From positions 141,037-205,036 of the forward strand of contig PLDK01000010.1 in the NCBI GenBank assembly GCA_003135135.1: DNA of 64,000 nt, in the 5' to 3' direction. The position numbers and the translations under genes are program-made. This document shows, one piece after another, positions 49,653 to 57,210 of the stretch (the first letter of the stretch is position 1; every line of letters starts with the position of its first letter). Under the pieces are notes generated by a model. The model worked only from the letters and a program-made list of their open reading frames with translations. It was not told where the DNA came from and did no database searches. Origin of the DNA: Deltaproteobacteria bacterium (GTDB lineage: Bacteria > Desulfobacterota > Binatia > Binatales > Binataceae).

Positions 49653-50993
49653 CTATCGAGCGGCGGATGCCGCCGGACGCTCGACGCGCGCGCTGACCCC
49701 GCCTGATTCGATCGCGCTGGCGTTCCAAATGGCAGGCGCGAGAGTGTCGAAATAGTTCGCGCCCGGCCCGATCACGACCAGCACCGCCTTCGAGCGGGTA
49801 TCGATGCGATGCGGGGCGGAGGCGCCGAGCAAGCGATCGAGCAAAGCCTGATAGACGGCGGCGAAGTGGCCGGCAGTCTGCTCGTCGCTGAACGCGAGCA
49901 TCCAGATCACGTTCACGCTGCCGCTCTGCTGCAGAATGATCATGCGGTCCGCGGTCCATCGCGAGGCGAGTCCGACTTCGCCGGATTGTTTGCCCAGATT
50001 GCGCTCGAGGATCACCCGCAGGAGCAGCTCGCCGTAAGTATCGTCGTCGGCTTTTTTCCAGCCGCGCATGATCCGGTCGTACCCGGCGAGCTCGATTCGC
50101 GGCTGGGGCGCGGGGCTGTCGAAGTAGAGCGCGGGATGCAGAATCTGGTGGCTCGACTGCGGCGGGTTGCGATAGAGCGCATCGACGCCAAGCCATCCAC
50201 CGCGGCGATAAGCCTCGGCGACGAAGCGGACTCCCTCGGAATATTGGAACAAGAGTGGAACGCTGAGGCCCTCGGGCGTGCCGGGCGCCTCGGCGGCGAG
50301 CGCTTGCGGAAGGTTCTTGAGACTGTCAACGAGCGTGTCGGCGACGCTGTTGTCCATCCTGCCCACCGCGTAAGCGAATCCGGCGATAGTCGCATCGCCT
50401 TCCGCGACGGACTTCAGCGCGAGCGCGCGATCGTCGTCGTCCTTGGCTTTGTCGAGGCTCGATTCGAGATCGAAATTCTGATCCTGGAGCGCATGCGTCA
50501 ATTCGTGCGCGAGCAGCATCTCGCCGACGACGTCGCGCTGAATCATGAACTGGGCCGCGCTGTTCCAGATGTCAACATCGGCGCCGCCTTCGACCAGAAC
50601 CATTTCCTTGCCGTGAGGATCGTAAAAGCCCGCCACCTGGCTCTTGAGCAGCTTGAGCGACGCGGTCTTGAGATCGATCCCCGGGGGAAAAAGGCCCGTT
50701 AGTACGCCGGCGACGGCGTCAACCTTGAGCTGGTTGTCGGTGTAGTCGCGCATCAGGTCGGCCTCCATCATGGCTTCGGCCTGGTCGGGAGATTTGACGA
50801 CGAGCGGGACCGGTTGCTTGAAGCGAAGCTGGCGAAAACCCTGGATGCCGGTCTCGATTTTTTCGGCCTGCTGCGAATTAATCCGGTCGCCGTTGACCAG
50901 CGAGTAAGCGCATCCCCAGAAAAAAACCAGGGCGATGACAGCGCAGATTGGCCACCAGAGCCGTCGTGTGAAGTAGGTGGTTCGGCTGGTCAT
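49653..50993 (-). CDS. Membrane-anchored zinc metallopeptidase-like protein
   Basis: A 446-residue protein with an N-terminal membrane segment that ends in FFWGC, which could be a lipobox. The zinc motif is LLAHELTHALQDQNFD near residue 162, with a likely third ligand in the downstream ALKSVAEGDATIAGF helix (Glu). The rest has no recognised domain. The same HELTHALQDQ signature occurs in uncharacterised bacterial peptidases. The ATG overlaps the rlpA TGA (ATGA), so they form one operon. A role in cell-envelope remodelling is inference from that pairing. Confidence 0.78.
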   Translation of the reverse strand: MTSRTTYFTRRLWWPICAVIALVFFWGCAYSLVNGDRINSQQAEKIETGIQGFRQLRFKQPVPLVVKSPDQAEAMMEADLMRDYTDNQLKVDAVAGVLTGLFPPGIDLKTASLKLLKSQVAGFYDPHGKEMVLVEGGADVDIWNSAAQFMIQRDVVGEMLLAHELTHALQDQNFDLESSLDKAKDDDDRALALKSVAEGDATIAGFAYAVGRMDNSVADTLVDSLKNLPQALAAEAPGTPEGLSVPLLFQYSEGVRFVAEAYRRGGWLGVDALYRNPPQSSHQILHPALYFDSPAPQPRIELAGYDRIMRGWKKADDDTYGELLLRVILERNLGKQSGEVGLASRWTADRMIILQQSGSVNVIWMLAFSDEQTAGHFAAVYQALLDRLLGASAPHRIDTRSKAVLVVIGPGANYFDTLAPAIWNASAIESGGVSARVERPAASAAR

Positions 50994-51685
50994 TCGGTGA
51001 CGATCACGACTGGAAATCCAAAACGGGCGGAGGCGGACGCGCGCGCCTCGGCGGCGGAGCGAGTCGCGAAGGCGCCCATCCGCACACGGTAATAGCGGCG
51101 ATGGTCGGCATCAAGCCGATCGACATGAACGTCAGCGTAGTAGGCGGCCAATTTGCGTCGCAGTTGCTCGGCGTTGCGTTGTTCGGAAAATGAACCTACC
51201 TGAACGAAGTAGCGCAGTGGCGCGCCAACTTCGCGCGAGCCGGCCGGCTTGCTGATCAGCGAAATACGAACCCGCGCGGTGCCGTGGTCGAGCATCCCGA
51301 TCATGCGCGCCGCCTTATGCGAGAGATCGATCTTGCGGCCCTTCAGGAACGGTCCGCGGTCGGTAATCGTCACTTCGACGGAACGGCCATTGTCGAGATT
51401 CGTGACCATCACGCGGCTGCCCAATGGAAACGCGACGGAGGCCGCGGTAAGGTCCTCCTGGGAGTAAACCGAACCGTCCGAGGTTTTGTGACCGTGGAAT
51501 CCCGGCCCGTACCACGACGCCATCCCGACTAACTGCGGCGTCGGAGTTGGCTGCGGCACAACGGGCGCGGGTGGAGGACCCGGGACCTGGGCGGGACGGA
51601 AAAGCGAGCAGGCGGCGAAAAGCGCGCTCATTGCGATCGTCAAAGCGATCCGGCGGATGACGCCGTGGTTTCGAATGCCGGACAC
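50990..51685 (-). CDS. rlpA: Septal ring lytic transglycosylase RlpA family lipoprotein
   Basis: A 231-residue lipoprotein: signal IALTIAMSALFAACS with lipobox Cys, then a Pro-rich linker. The double-psi beta-barrel contains GMASWYGPGFHGHKTSDG, PLGSRVMVTNLDNGRSVEV and TDRGPF, with the catalytic Asp in TDRGPF. A C-terminal SPOR domain (about 155-231, YFVQVGSFSEQRNAEQLRR) binds denuded septal peptidoglycan. It acts at the cell division site in the periplasm. Confidence 0.94.
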   Translation of the reverse strand: MSGIRNHGVIRRIALTIAMSALFAACSLFRPAQVPGPPPAPVVPQPTPTPQLVGMASWYGPGFHGHKTSDGSVYSQEDLTAASVAFPLGSRVMVTNLDNGRSVEVTITDRGPFLKGRKIDLSHKAARMIGMLDHGTARVRISLISKPAGSREVGAPLRYFVQVGSFSEQRNAEQLRRKLAAYYADVHVDRLDADHRRYYRVRMGAFATRSAAEARASASARFGFPVVIVTE

Positions 51686-51834
51686 GTCAACTAACCCAGG
51701 TCCGATTATAAGAGCCCGGCGCTGGCGGCATAAGGCCGCAGCATGTTGACCGATGTCGACCGAGGCGCTTCGAGAGCCGTCGATAGCGTGGTAGCATCTC
51801 GGATGTTTAACACAACCGCGGGATAAGGGCTGCG

Positions 51835-52995
51835 ATGCTGCGTACGAGGCAGGAACTCGAGGAAATAGAGGTGCGGACGCTGGCGCCGTATGCGATGGCG
51901 TCGCGGGCCAGTCGCGGCCGTCGGTTTCCCGAACCCGAACATCCGATTCGTACTGCCTTTGCGCGCGACCGCGACCGCGTTATCCATTCGGCCGCGTTTC
52001 GACGCCTGGAATACAAAACCCAGGTCTTCGTCAATCACGAGGGCGATTACTACCGCACCCGGCTGACTCATACGCTCGAAGCCGCGCAAATTGCGCGCAC
52101 ATTGGCGCGGGCGCTGGGTCTCAACGAGGAACTTGCAGAGGCGGTAGCGCTGGCGCACGACCTAGGGCATACGCCGTTCGGCCACGCCGGGGAGAAAGTG
52201 CTCAACGAGCTGATGGCGCCGTACGGCGGCTTCGATCACAACGCGCAGAGCTTGCGCACCGTGGACTGGATCGAGATCCGTTACCCGAATTTTCGCGGAC
52301 TCAATCTGAGCTTCGAGGTGCGGGAGGGAATCGTCAAGCATTCCCACTTCCAGGATCGTCCGGCAGCGCAGGAGTTTGACGTGAGCACGTACCCATGCCT
52401 GGAAGCGCAAATCGTCGATCTGGCGGACGAAATCGCGTACCTGGCGCATGACGTTGACGACGGATTGAAGGCGCAGATGCTGACGGTCGACGAGCTTAAT
52501 CAGTCGGCGCTGTTCAGAGAATCGGCGGCAGCGGCGCGCGACGCGGATCCGGCGGCCGAGATGCGCGTGATCCGCTATCAGACGGTCATCAGGATGATCG
52601 ACGCGATGTCCACCGATTTGATGACCAACCTCGCCGGCGAGCTGGAGCGCAACAAGATCCGCAGCGTCGAGGACGTGCGCAAGGCGGGGAGGGCGCTGGC
52701 GTCTTTCGGCTCCGCGGTGGGCGCGAAGGTCGAGGAAATCAAGCAGGTCATGCGCGATCGCCTCTATCGGCATTACAGGGTCAGCCGAATGACCGAGAAG
52801 GCGGCCAGGGTGCTGGCGCAGCTTTTCGAGACCTACATGACCGAGCCGCGCCAGATGCCCGAGCACGTGGTCGCGCGCGCGGAACGCTACGGCGAGCCGA
52901 TTTCACGCGCGGTGGCGGACTACATAGCCGGGATGACGGACCGCTTCGCGCTCGACGAATATCGCAAACTGTTCGATCCCAATGAGCGCGTCTGA
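51835..52995 (+). CDS. dgt: dGTP triphosphohydrolase-like HD protein
   Basis: A 386-residue HD-domain hydrolase of the deoxyguanosinetriphosphate triphosphohydrolase-like group (class with FAR..DRVIHSAAFRRLEYKTQVF). The metal-binding residues are His in TRLTHTLEAAQIAR, the HD pair in ALAHDLGHTPFGH, and a later Asp in VDLADEIAYLAHDVDDG. It probably cleaves dNTPs to nucleosides plus triphosphate. RBS-like AAGGG lies 7 bp upstream of the ATG. It overlaps the following TPR gene by 14 bp. Confidence 0.93.
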   Translation: MLRTRQELEEIEVRTLAPYAMASRASRGRRFPEPEHPIRTAFARDRDRVIHSAAFRRLEYKTQVFVNHEGDYYRTRLTHTLEAAQIARTLARALGLNEELAEAVALAHDLGHTPFGHAGEKVLNELMAPYGGFDHNAQSLRTVDWIEIRYPNFRGLNLSFEVREGIVKHSHFQDRPAAQEFDVSTYPCLEAQIVDLADEIAYLAHDVDDGLKAQMLTVDELNQSALFRESAAAARDADPAAEMRVIRYQTVIRMIDAMSTDLMTNLAGELERNKIRSVEDVRKAGRALASFGSAVGAKVEEIKQVMRDRLYRHYRVSRMTEKAARVLAQLFETYMTEPRQMPEHVVARAERYGEPISRAVADYIAGMTDRFALDEYRKLFDPNERV

Positions 52996-53623
52996 CGGAC
53001 AGAAGCCACCGAGAAGGATGCGCGCGCGGCGATCGCTCGTGATCCGGCGAAACGATCACGTCGGCGATCCGATCGGGATGGCATTCCTCGAGTCGCCGGA
53101 AACCGACGGCGATGCGGTTCTTGCGCGGCTGCGCGAATACCTGGGCGACAAGCTGAAACTCGTCAAGGCGGAAGTATCGCACGGCGAGATCACGGTGGAA
53201 GTCGAATCGCGGGGATGGACCGAGGAGGGCGCCCGAATGGCCGCCGCCGCGCGCGATCTATACCAGAAGGGAGCCAGACGCGGGGCGTTGTCGATGTATC
53301 GCGACGCGCTCGAACTCGACCCGCTGAACGCGGAGGCGATTTTGGGACTTGGCTTTGCGCTTGCCGAGCAGGAAAAATTTGCGGAGGCGTTCGCTGCGCT
53401 CAAGCGCGCGCGTGAATTCGGCGCCGACGGCATCGAGCTGCTGATCGCGATGGGGCGATGCGCGGTGGGGTTGGAGCGAGGCGCCAATGCGATTGCGTAT
53501 TACGAGGAAGCGTTGAAGATCGAGCCACGCAACTTCGTAGCGCGCAGGGCGTTGCGCGCGCTGGGCCACAAGCCCGCGACGCCCGGTAAGGAATCCGCCG
53601 CTGTACGCAGCGGCCGCGATTAG
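52982..53623 (+). CDS. Tetratricopeptide-repeat protein
   Basis: A 213-residue cytoplasmic protein. The basic N-terminus (PPRRMRARRSLVIRR) is followed by a small alpha/beta segment to about 90. Three TPR units follow, at about 92-125 (ARDLYQKGARRGALSMYRDA), 126-158 and 162-192 (YYEEALKIEPRNFVARRAL). The ATG overlaps the dgt end. Its partner is unknown. Confidence 0.75.
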   Translation: MSASDGQKPPRRMRARRSLVIRRNDHVGDPIGMAFLESPETDGDAVLARLREYLGDKLKLVKAEVSHGEITVEVESRGWTEEGARMAAAARDLYQKGARRGALSMYRDALELDPLNAEAILGLGFALAEQEKFAEAFAALKRAREFGADGIELLIAMGRCAVGLERGANAIAYYEEALKIEPRNFVARRALRALGHKPATPGKESAAVRSGRD

Positions 53624-53677
53624 CTAAAACTGTGCCAAACTGGCTTTTTCCTTTTCACTATTAACTGGGAGCATCCA

Positions 53678-54007
53678 TTGCCAATGGTCAAGATCGTTTA
53701 TTGCATCAGCAAGCTGCCGCATCTGAGCAATGAGGAATTCCATCGCTACTGGCGCGACATCCACGGTCCGATCGCGGGCCGGATTCCAGGCTGCCGCAAG
53801 TACGTTCAGAGCCACACGATTCATCGCGCGCTCGGGGAGCGCGAGCCTGCGTTCGACGGCGTCGCGGAGTTGTGGTTCGATGATTGGAAGGCGCTGGAGG
53901 CTGCGATGGCGACCAAGGAAGTCGCAGCCGCGCTGGAAGACGAACGCAAGTTTATCGACCATTCCCGCACTGCGTTCTTCATCGCCGAAGAACATCACGT
54001 AATCTGA
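53678..54007 (+). CDS. EthD domain-containing protein (dimeric alpha/beta barrel)
   Basis: A 109-residue protein of the EthD/ferredoxin-like fold. Hallmarks are FHRYWRDIHGPIAGRIPGCRKYVQ near 20-43 and YHIHR-like VQSHTIHRA. The start is TTG 53678, with GGGAG 6 bp before; ATG 53684 is also possible. EthD-like proteins were named from ethyl-tert-butyl-ether degradation; the function of this one is open. It is upstream of the disrupted DsbA-like gene on the same strand. Confidence 0.85.
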   Translation: MPMVKIVYCISKLPHLSNEEFHRYWRDIHGPIAGRIPGCRKYVQSHTIHRALGEREPAFDGVAELWFDDWKALEAAMATKEVAAALEDERKFIDHSRTAFFIAEEHHVI

Positions 54008-54052
54008 GCCGGATAGAGAAAACACTCGAAACGGGGAGCGTTGGAGCACTTA

Positions 54053-54094
54053 ATGATTTCAGGCCTTTTTCGATTTGCAGGCACCGCGCGTAGT
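54053..54094 (+). pseudogene. Original 5' end of the DsbA-like gene, cut off by the IS
   Basis: ATG at 54053 (GGAG 8 bp before) starts MISGLFRFAGTARS, 14 codons that end exactly at the IS target site CGCGTAGT. Joining base 54094 to 57289 restores an uninterrupted frame into the DsbA-like gene. Confidence 0.72.
54087..54094. repeat. Target-site duplication, left
   Basis: CGCGTAGT immediately before the left end of the IS. The identical 8 bp are at 57281-57288. Eight-bp duplication is the norm for IS1595-family elements. Confidence 0.9.
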
Positions 54095-54135
54095 GGGGAT
54101 TGGGTGAATGTTGACACTCATTCATAATCCTGCTA

Positions 54136-55107
54136 ATGTATCAAATTATGCAGACACTAAGCGAATTTGATCGCGAGTTTGGGACCGATGAACAGTGCCG
54201 CGCTTTCCTTGCCAAGATGCGCTGGGCCGGCGGTGTGCGCTGCCCGCGCTGTAAGGCCAGCGAAAAAGTTTATGCACTCCCGGCGCGTCCGTACCATTGG
54301 GTTTGCAAGAGCGGCGCGGAGACTGTGGACAAGCACACTGGCGAAGTCGGCGTCTGCCACAAGCGCAACGGCTATCGTTTTAGCGTGACCAGCAAAACGA
54401 TCTTCGAGGATACAAAGATTGCGCTCAATCTCTGGTTCAAAGTCGGATACCTGATGCTGACCAGCAAGAAGGGAATCAGCGCGCTTCAGATTCATCGCGT
54501 GATCTTCGGCGAGAAATCCACACACGATTACCACACAAGCTGGTTTATGTGCATGCGCTGGCGCGCGGCGATGGCTGGCGATATGTACCAGCCGCTTAGC
54601 GGCATTGTGGAAGCGGACGAAACTTATATCGGCGGGAAAGATCGGAACCGGCACGCCGCACAGAAATCCGCCCGCCAGCGCGAGCTTGGCACTGGCGGAT
54701 ACCGCTACGGAAAGATTGGCGTCATCGGCGCAATCCAGCGCAAAGGCAACGTCGTGGCGCGAGTGATCGGCAGTCAGGATGCGCCCACTCTCGCGGGATT
54801 CGTTCGCAACGTCGTGAGCAAGAAAGTCTCGCTGGTCGCGACCGACGAGCACAAAGATTACAACTATATTGACCGGAATCTCCGCCATGAATCGGTGAAG
54901 CATTCAGCGGGCGAGTATGTGCGCGGCGAAGTCCACACCAATTCGATTGAATCGTTCTGGTCACTACTCAAACGCGGTGTGGTCGGCACATATCACAACG
55001 TCAGCGCGAAATATCTGCCCTTCTACCTGAACGAGTTTTCGTTCCGGTTCAACAACCGAAACAACGAAGCAATGTTCGCCGATCTGATTACGACGTGCAG
55101 CCAATAG
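54136..55107 (+). CDS. IS1595-family transposase (DDE)
   Basis: A 323-residue transposase. The N-terminal zinc-ribbon has CPRCK and VCK, then ISXO2-like DDE catalytic domain: first Asp in GIVEADETYIGGK, second in VATDEHKDYNYI, and the HTNSIESFWSLLKRGVVGTYH region with the last acidic residue. The start is ATG 54136 or 54148. It appears intact, without a frameshift, so the element may be active. Confidence 0.95.
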   Translation: MYQIMQTLSEFDREFGTDEQCRAFLAKMRWAGGVRCPRCKASEKVYALPARPYHWVCKSGAETVDKHTGEVGVCHKRNGYRFSVTSKTIFEDTKIALNLWFKVGYLMLTSKKGISALQIHRVIFGEKSTHDYHTSWFMCMRWRAAMAGDMYQPLSGIVEADETYIGGKDRNRHAAQKSARQRELGTGGYRYGKIGVIGAIQRKGNVVARVIGSQDAPTLAGFVRNVVSKKVSLVATDEHKDYNYIDRNLRHESVKHSAGEYVRGEVHTNSIESFWSLLKRGVVGTYHNVSAKYLPFYLNEFSFRFNNRNNEAMFADLITTCSQ

Positions 55108-55142
55108 TGGAAGTATCGATCTGAACGCGCTAAGCTTTCGGC

Positions 55143-55298
55143 GTGCCTCGAAAGAAATCGAAGACGCCAAAGTCTATCAGCGAGAAGACGCGCGCCAGCG
55201 ACGAGAGCTTAAGGCGGGAACTCGCCCAGGCAGACCCCGCAAAGTTCAAGCGCCTGGTCAGTCCGCTTTTCCGTTCGTCAAAGACTAGCGAGCAGTGA
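55143..55298 (+). CDS. Small basic protein inside the IS
   Basis: A 51-residue frame from GTG 55143 to TGA 55296-55298 that starts PRKKSKTPKSISEKTRAS and contains LRRELAQADPAKFKRLVSP. It is Lys/Arg-rich and lies 35 bp after the transposase on the same strand. It is plausible as an accessory ORF that travels with the transposase. I do not recognise it. Confidence 0.42.
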   Translation: MPRKKSKTPKSISEKTRASDESLRRELAQADPAKFKRLVSPLFRSSKTSEQ

Positions 55299-55512
55299 GA
55301 AGCGCCGCGAGATGCTGGCAGTCGTCATCGTCCAGAACGAATGATAAAACCAGTTCGTTTTGCTTTGCGATCACGCGCGTATATCCACTACTCTGACTGC
55401 GTTCGATCAATAGAGAATGCACATTGACAGGGAATTTCACGATCCCGTTGTCAGTGCGCTTCGCCTTGATGGCGTGGGGGTACGGTTCGCCTATGGAGCC
55501 TTCTACCGGCAT
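55285..55512 (-). CDS. Small hypothetical protein, IS cargo
   Basis: A 75-residue frame from ATG 55510-55512 with VNVHSLLIERSQSSGYTRVI and VLSFVLDDDDCQHLAALLTAR. It has no clear ribosome site. It ends just over the small basic ORF and overlaps the 5' end of the opposite zinc-ribbon gene. It is the last possible gene of the minus-strand cargo run. Low certainty. Confidence 0.35.
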   Translation of the reverse strand: MPVEGSIGEPYPHAIKAKRTDNGIVKFPVNVHSLLIERSQSSGYTRVIAKQNELVLSFVLDDDDCQHLAALLTAR

Positions 55513-55816
55513 AACGACTGCCCATCACTCTTGGAAAATCATTACGCGCATTCGTCAGCTATTTCAACAGGCAGAAAAGATCGGTGAGATTGTTCTGCAC
55601 ATTTCCGATCTTCAAAAGCGAGTTGCGGAACTGGAAAAACGATTAGAGCGAGCGCCCGGTGAAGCATGTCCGCATTGTGGAGCGCTCGCATTTCGTGTCC
55701 ACGATTCCGCACCAGCCGGAATGGGACGATTGCGGCGAGAAATGAAGTGCGGCGAATGTGGTTTTGAGGAAGAACATTTTTTCGATCCCCTGAAACAACC
55801 ACCTGGCCGCAAATAA
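55493..55816 (+). CDS. Zinc-ribbon protein with N-terminal coiled coil, IS cargo
   Basis: About 107 residues from ATG 55493 (the frame is open from 55424). Residues 25-55 form a coiled coil (IGEIVLHISDLQKRVAELEK). The C-terminal zinc ribbon is ACPHCGALAFRV, then KCGECGFEEEHFF (two Cys-X2-Cys pairs). Similar small proteins with a helix followed by CPxCG..CxxCGF are known as uncharacterised families. The start is uncertain. Confidence 0.55.
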   Translation: MEPSTGITTAHHSWKIITRIRQLFQQAEKIGEIVLHISDLQKRVAELEKRLERAPGEACPHCGALAFRVHDSAPAGMGRLRREMKCGECGFEEEHFFDPLKQPPGRK

Positions 55817-55841
55817 GTTCGGCTTTTCATCCCTCTGAAAT

Positions 55842-56198
55842 CTATTTTCCCTTAAGACGTGGATCGTCACTTGCGATGCACTGCACGGCCTTTGCGGTTT
55901 TTTCTACGCCCAGCGCATGAAGGACGCGAGCCGCATGCTGATCGTCGTACTTAGCATGCCAAGCCTTGATCTCAGCCTTGGTTTCAGCGGCAGAGTCGTT
56001 CTCCAATTTGACGCGTATATGTTCGCACTCTGCCGCTGAATCAACGCTACCAATATGACGCCATTGGGAAATCGGCGCGTCAAACGGCAGTCCGCTATCG
56101 GCCCTCGGCGGCGCCATCAGATACCAGCCTACCAGAAGCGCGAGGGCGACGGGCTCAAGCGCTGAAGTAAAACGGCCCTTATTTCTCGTCAAATTCAA
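55842..56198 (-). CDS. Small membrane-anchored protein, IS cargo
   Basis: A 118-residue protein with one N-terminal hydrophobic segment (ALEPVALALLVGWYLM, about 14-29) and an outside domain with DSAAECEHIRVKLEND and the C-terminal VQCIASDDPRLKGK. Two Cys could pair. The same ending, QCIASDDPRLKG, is found in uncharacterised proteins of soil bacteria as far as I recall. It overlaps the upstream zinc-finger-like gene by 20 bp. Confidence 0.6.
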   Translation of the reverse strand: MNLTRNKGRFTSALEPVALALLVGWYLMAPPRADSGLPFDAPISQWRHIGSVDSAAECEHIRVKLENDSAAETKAEIKAWHAKYDDQHAARVLHALGVEKTAKAVQCIASDDPRLKGK

Positions 56199-56445
56199 AT
56201 CGCACCTGATATGCTAATCTATCACCCAAAGTTAGCAACGTGTTCAGCGCGGCCGCGAGATCGTGGAGCGTCGATAATTCCAATTTGTCGTCTTTTATCA
56301 GAGGCACCAAGCAATTGGGACAGACGGCAGCTACGGGTTTCCAATCCTTCAGACGACAGGAGATCGTCGTTCCGCATTTCCTACATTCCAGTTGTATTGC
56401 GAGTATATCTGAAGGCTCAAAATAAAGACGCCGGATGGTTGTCAT
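56179..56445 (-). CDS. Zinc-ribbon-like small protein, IS cargo
   Basis: An 88-residue protein with LECRKCGTTISCRL and VCPNCLVPLIKDD (two Cys-X2-Cys knuckles), then a helix DLAAALNTLLTLGDRL. GAGGTG lies 5 bp before its ATG, a good ribosome site. It starts 22 bp after the RusA-like gene and overlaps the next gene, so the three look like one minus-strand operon. Confidence 0.62.
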   Translation of the reverse strand: MTTIRRLYFEPSDILAIQLECRKCGTTISCRLKDWKPVAAVCPNCLVPLIKDDKLELSTLHDLAAALNTLLTLGDRLAYQVRFEFDEK

Positions 56446-56467
56446 TGTTCACCTCGTTCCGCCCAGT

Positions 56468-57142
56468 TCAAGCGCTAAAGTAAAACGTGCTGGCATCGCT
56501 CGCTTTCACATTCACCCTGATATCTAATTCAACGTAGCTCGCAACTTCGCCGGATTGTGGTGGGCGCAACAAGCGTTCACTGGCGACGGTGACCTTAGTA
56601 ACTAGCCTGTCGTCCTGAAGAAGACAGAAGAACGGGTCTTCGTCCGTAGCAGGGTGGCCGCGAGGGTCGAGAAGTTGGCTCAACTGTGGAATCGAAAGCG
56701 CGTCCAATAGAACTTTTAGCCTGTTATCAAGATCGCCTCCATCCTTTCCTTGTTCAAAAATCGAACCAGGATTCGCTTGAGACAAGAGTGTGATATTCAA
56801 TTCGCAAACCAACTTCAAAAGCTTTCCGTTCACAACCAAGGGAGCGAATCTGTAGTTCCCAATTCGTGTGATGAATTGAATCTGAGAGACATCCTCTTCA
56901 GGGATGTTCCAGTATGACTTTTGGTCTCGCGGGTACGGCACGTAAAGCTGTCGCAATTCCGGCACAACACGCCATTGATTTGCGAGTTGTAGATGAAATG
57001 TCCGGCGCAGATCATGTGCCTTTTTTTTCTTATTTCTTTTCTGTGACTTACCCTGACTCGAAGGCAAATCCCCGCGATATGTAAGAGTAAATTCCACGTT
57101 ACGCGCGAACGATCCCCATCCGCCTCGCGCTCGACCGTTCAC
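56468..57142 (-). CDS. RusA-like (Holliday junction resolvase-fold) protein, IS cargo
   Basis: A 224-residue protein from GTG 57140-57142 (AGGTG just upstream). The conserved part is GGDLDNRLKVLLDAL (about 137-151), then EDPFFCLLQDDRLVTKVTV (about 170-188). The spacing of the Asp residues (DLDN..K..LDAL...DD) matches the RusA family. The N-terminal half is basic (GKSQKRNKKKKAHDLRR). RusA proteins of phages cut four-way junctions. I infer the family from motifs only. It is convergent with the transposase. Confidence 0.58.
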   Translation of the reverse strand: MNGRARGGWGSFARNVEFTLTYRGDLPSSQGKSQKRNKKKKAHDLRRTFHLQLANQWRVVPELRQLYVPYPRDQKSYWNIPEEDVSQIQFITRIGNYRFAPLVVNGKLLKLVCELNITLLSQANPGSIFEQGKDGGDLDNRLKVLLDALSIPQLSQLLDPRGHPATDEDPFFCLLQDDRLVTKVTVASERLLRPPQSGEVASYVELDIRVNVKASDASTFYFSA

Positions 57143-57210
57143 AGCGCACCTCGCTCATTGCGAGTAGATGCGCTACTACTATTCGGACATGAAAAAGAGA
57201 GGCGAGGATC

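Noticed and set aside
55424..55492. A longer 5' part of the cargo zinc-ribbon gene from TTG 55424
   Set aside because: It overlaps the opposite small ORF more deeply and has no ribosome site; ATG 55493 is a simpler start, though unsure.
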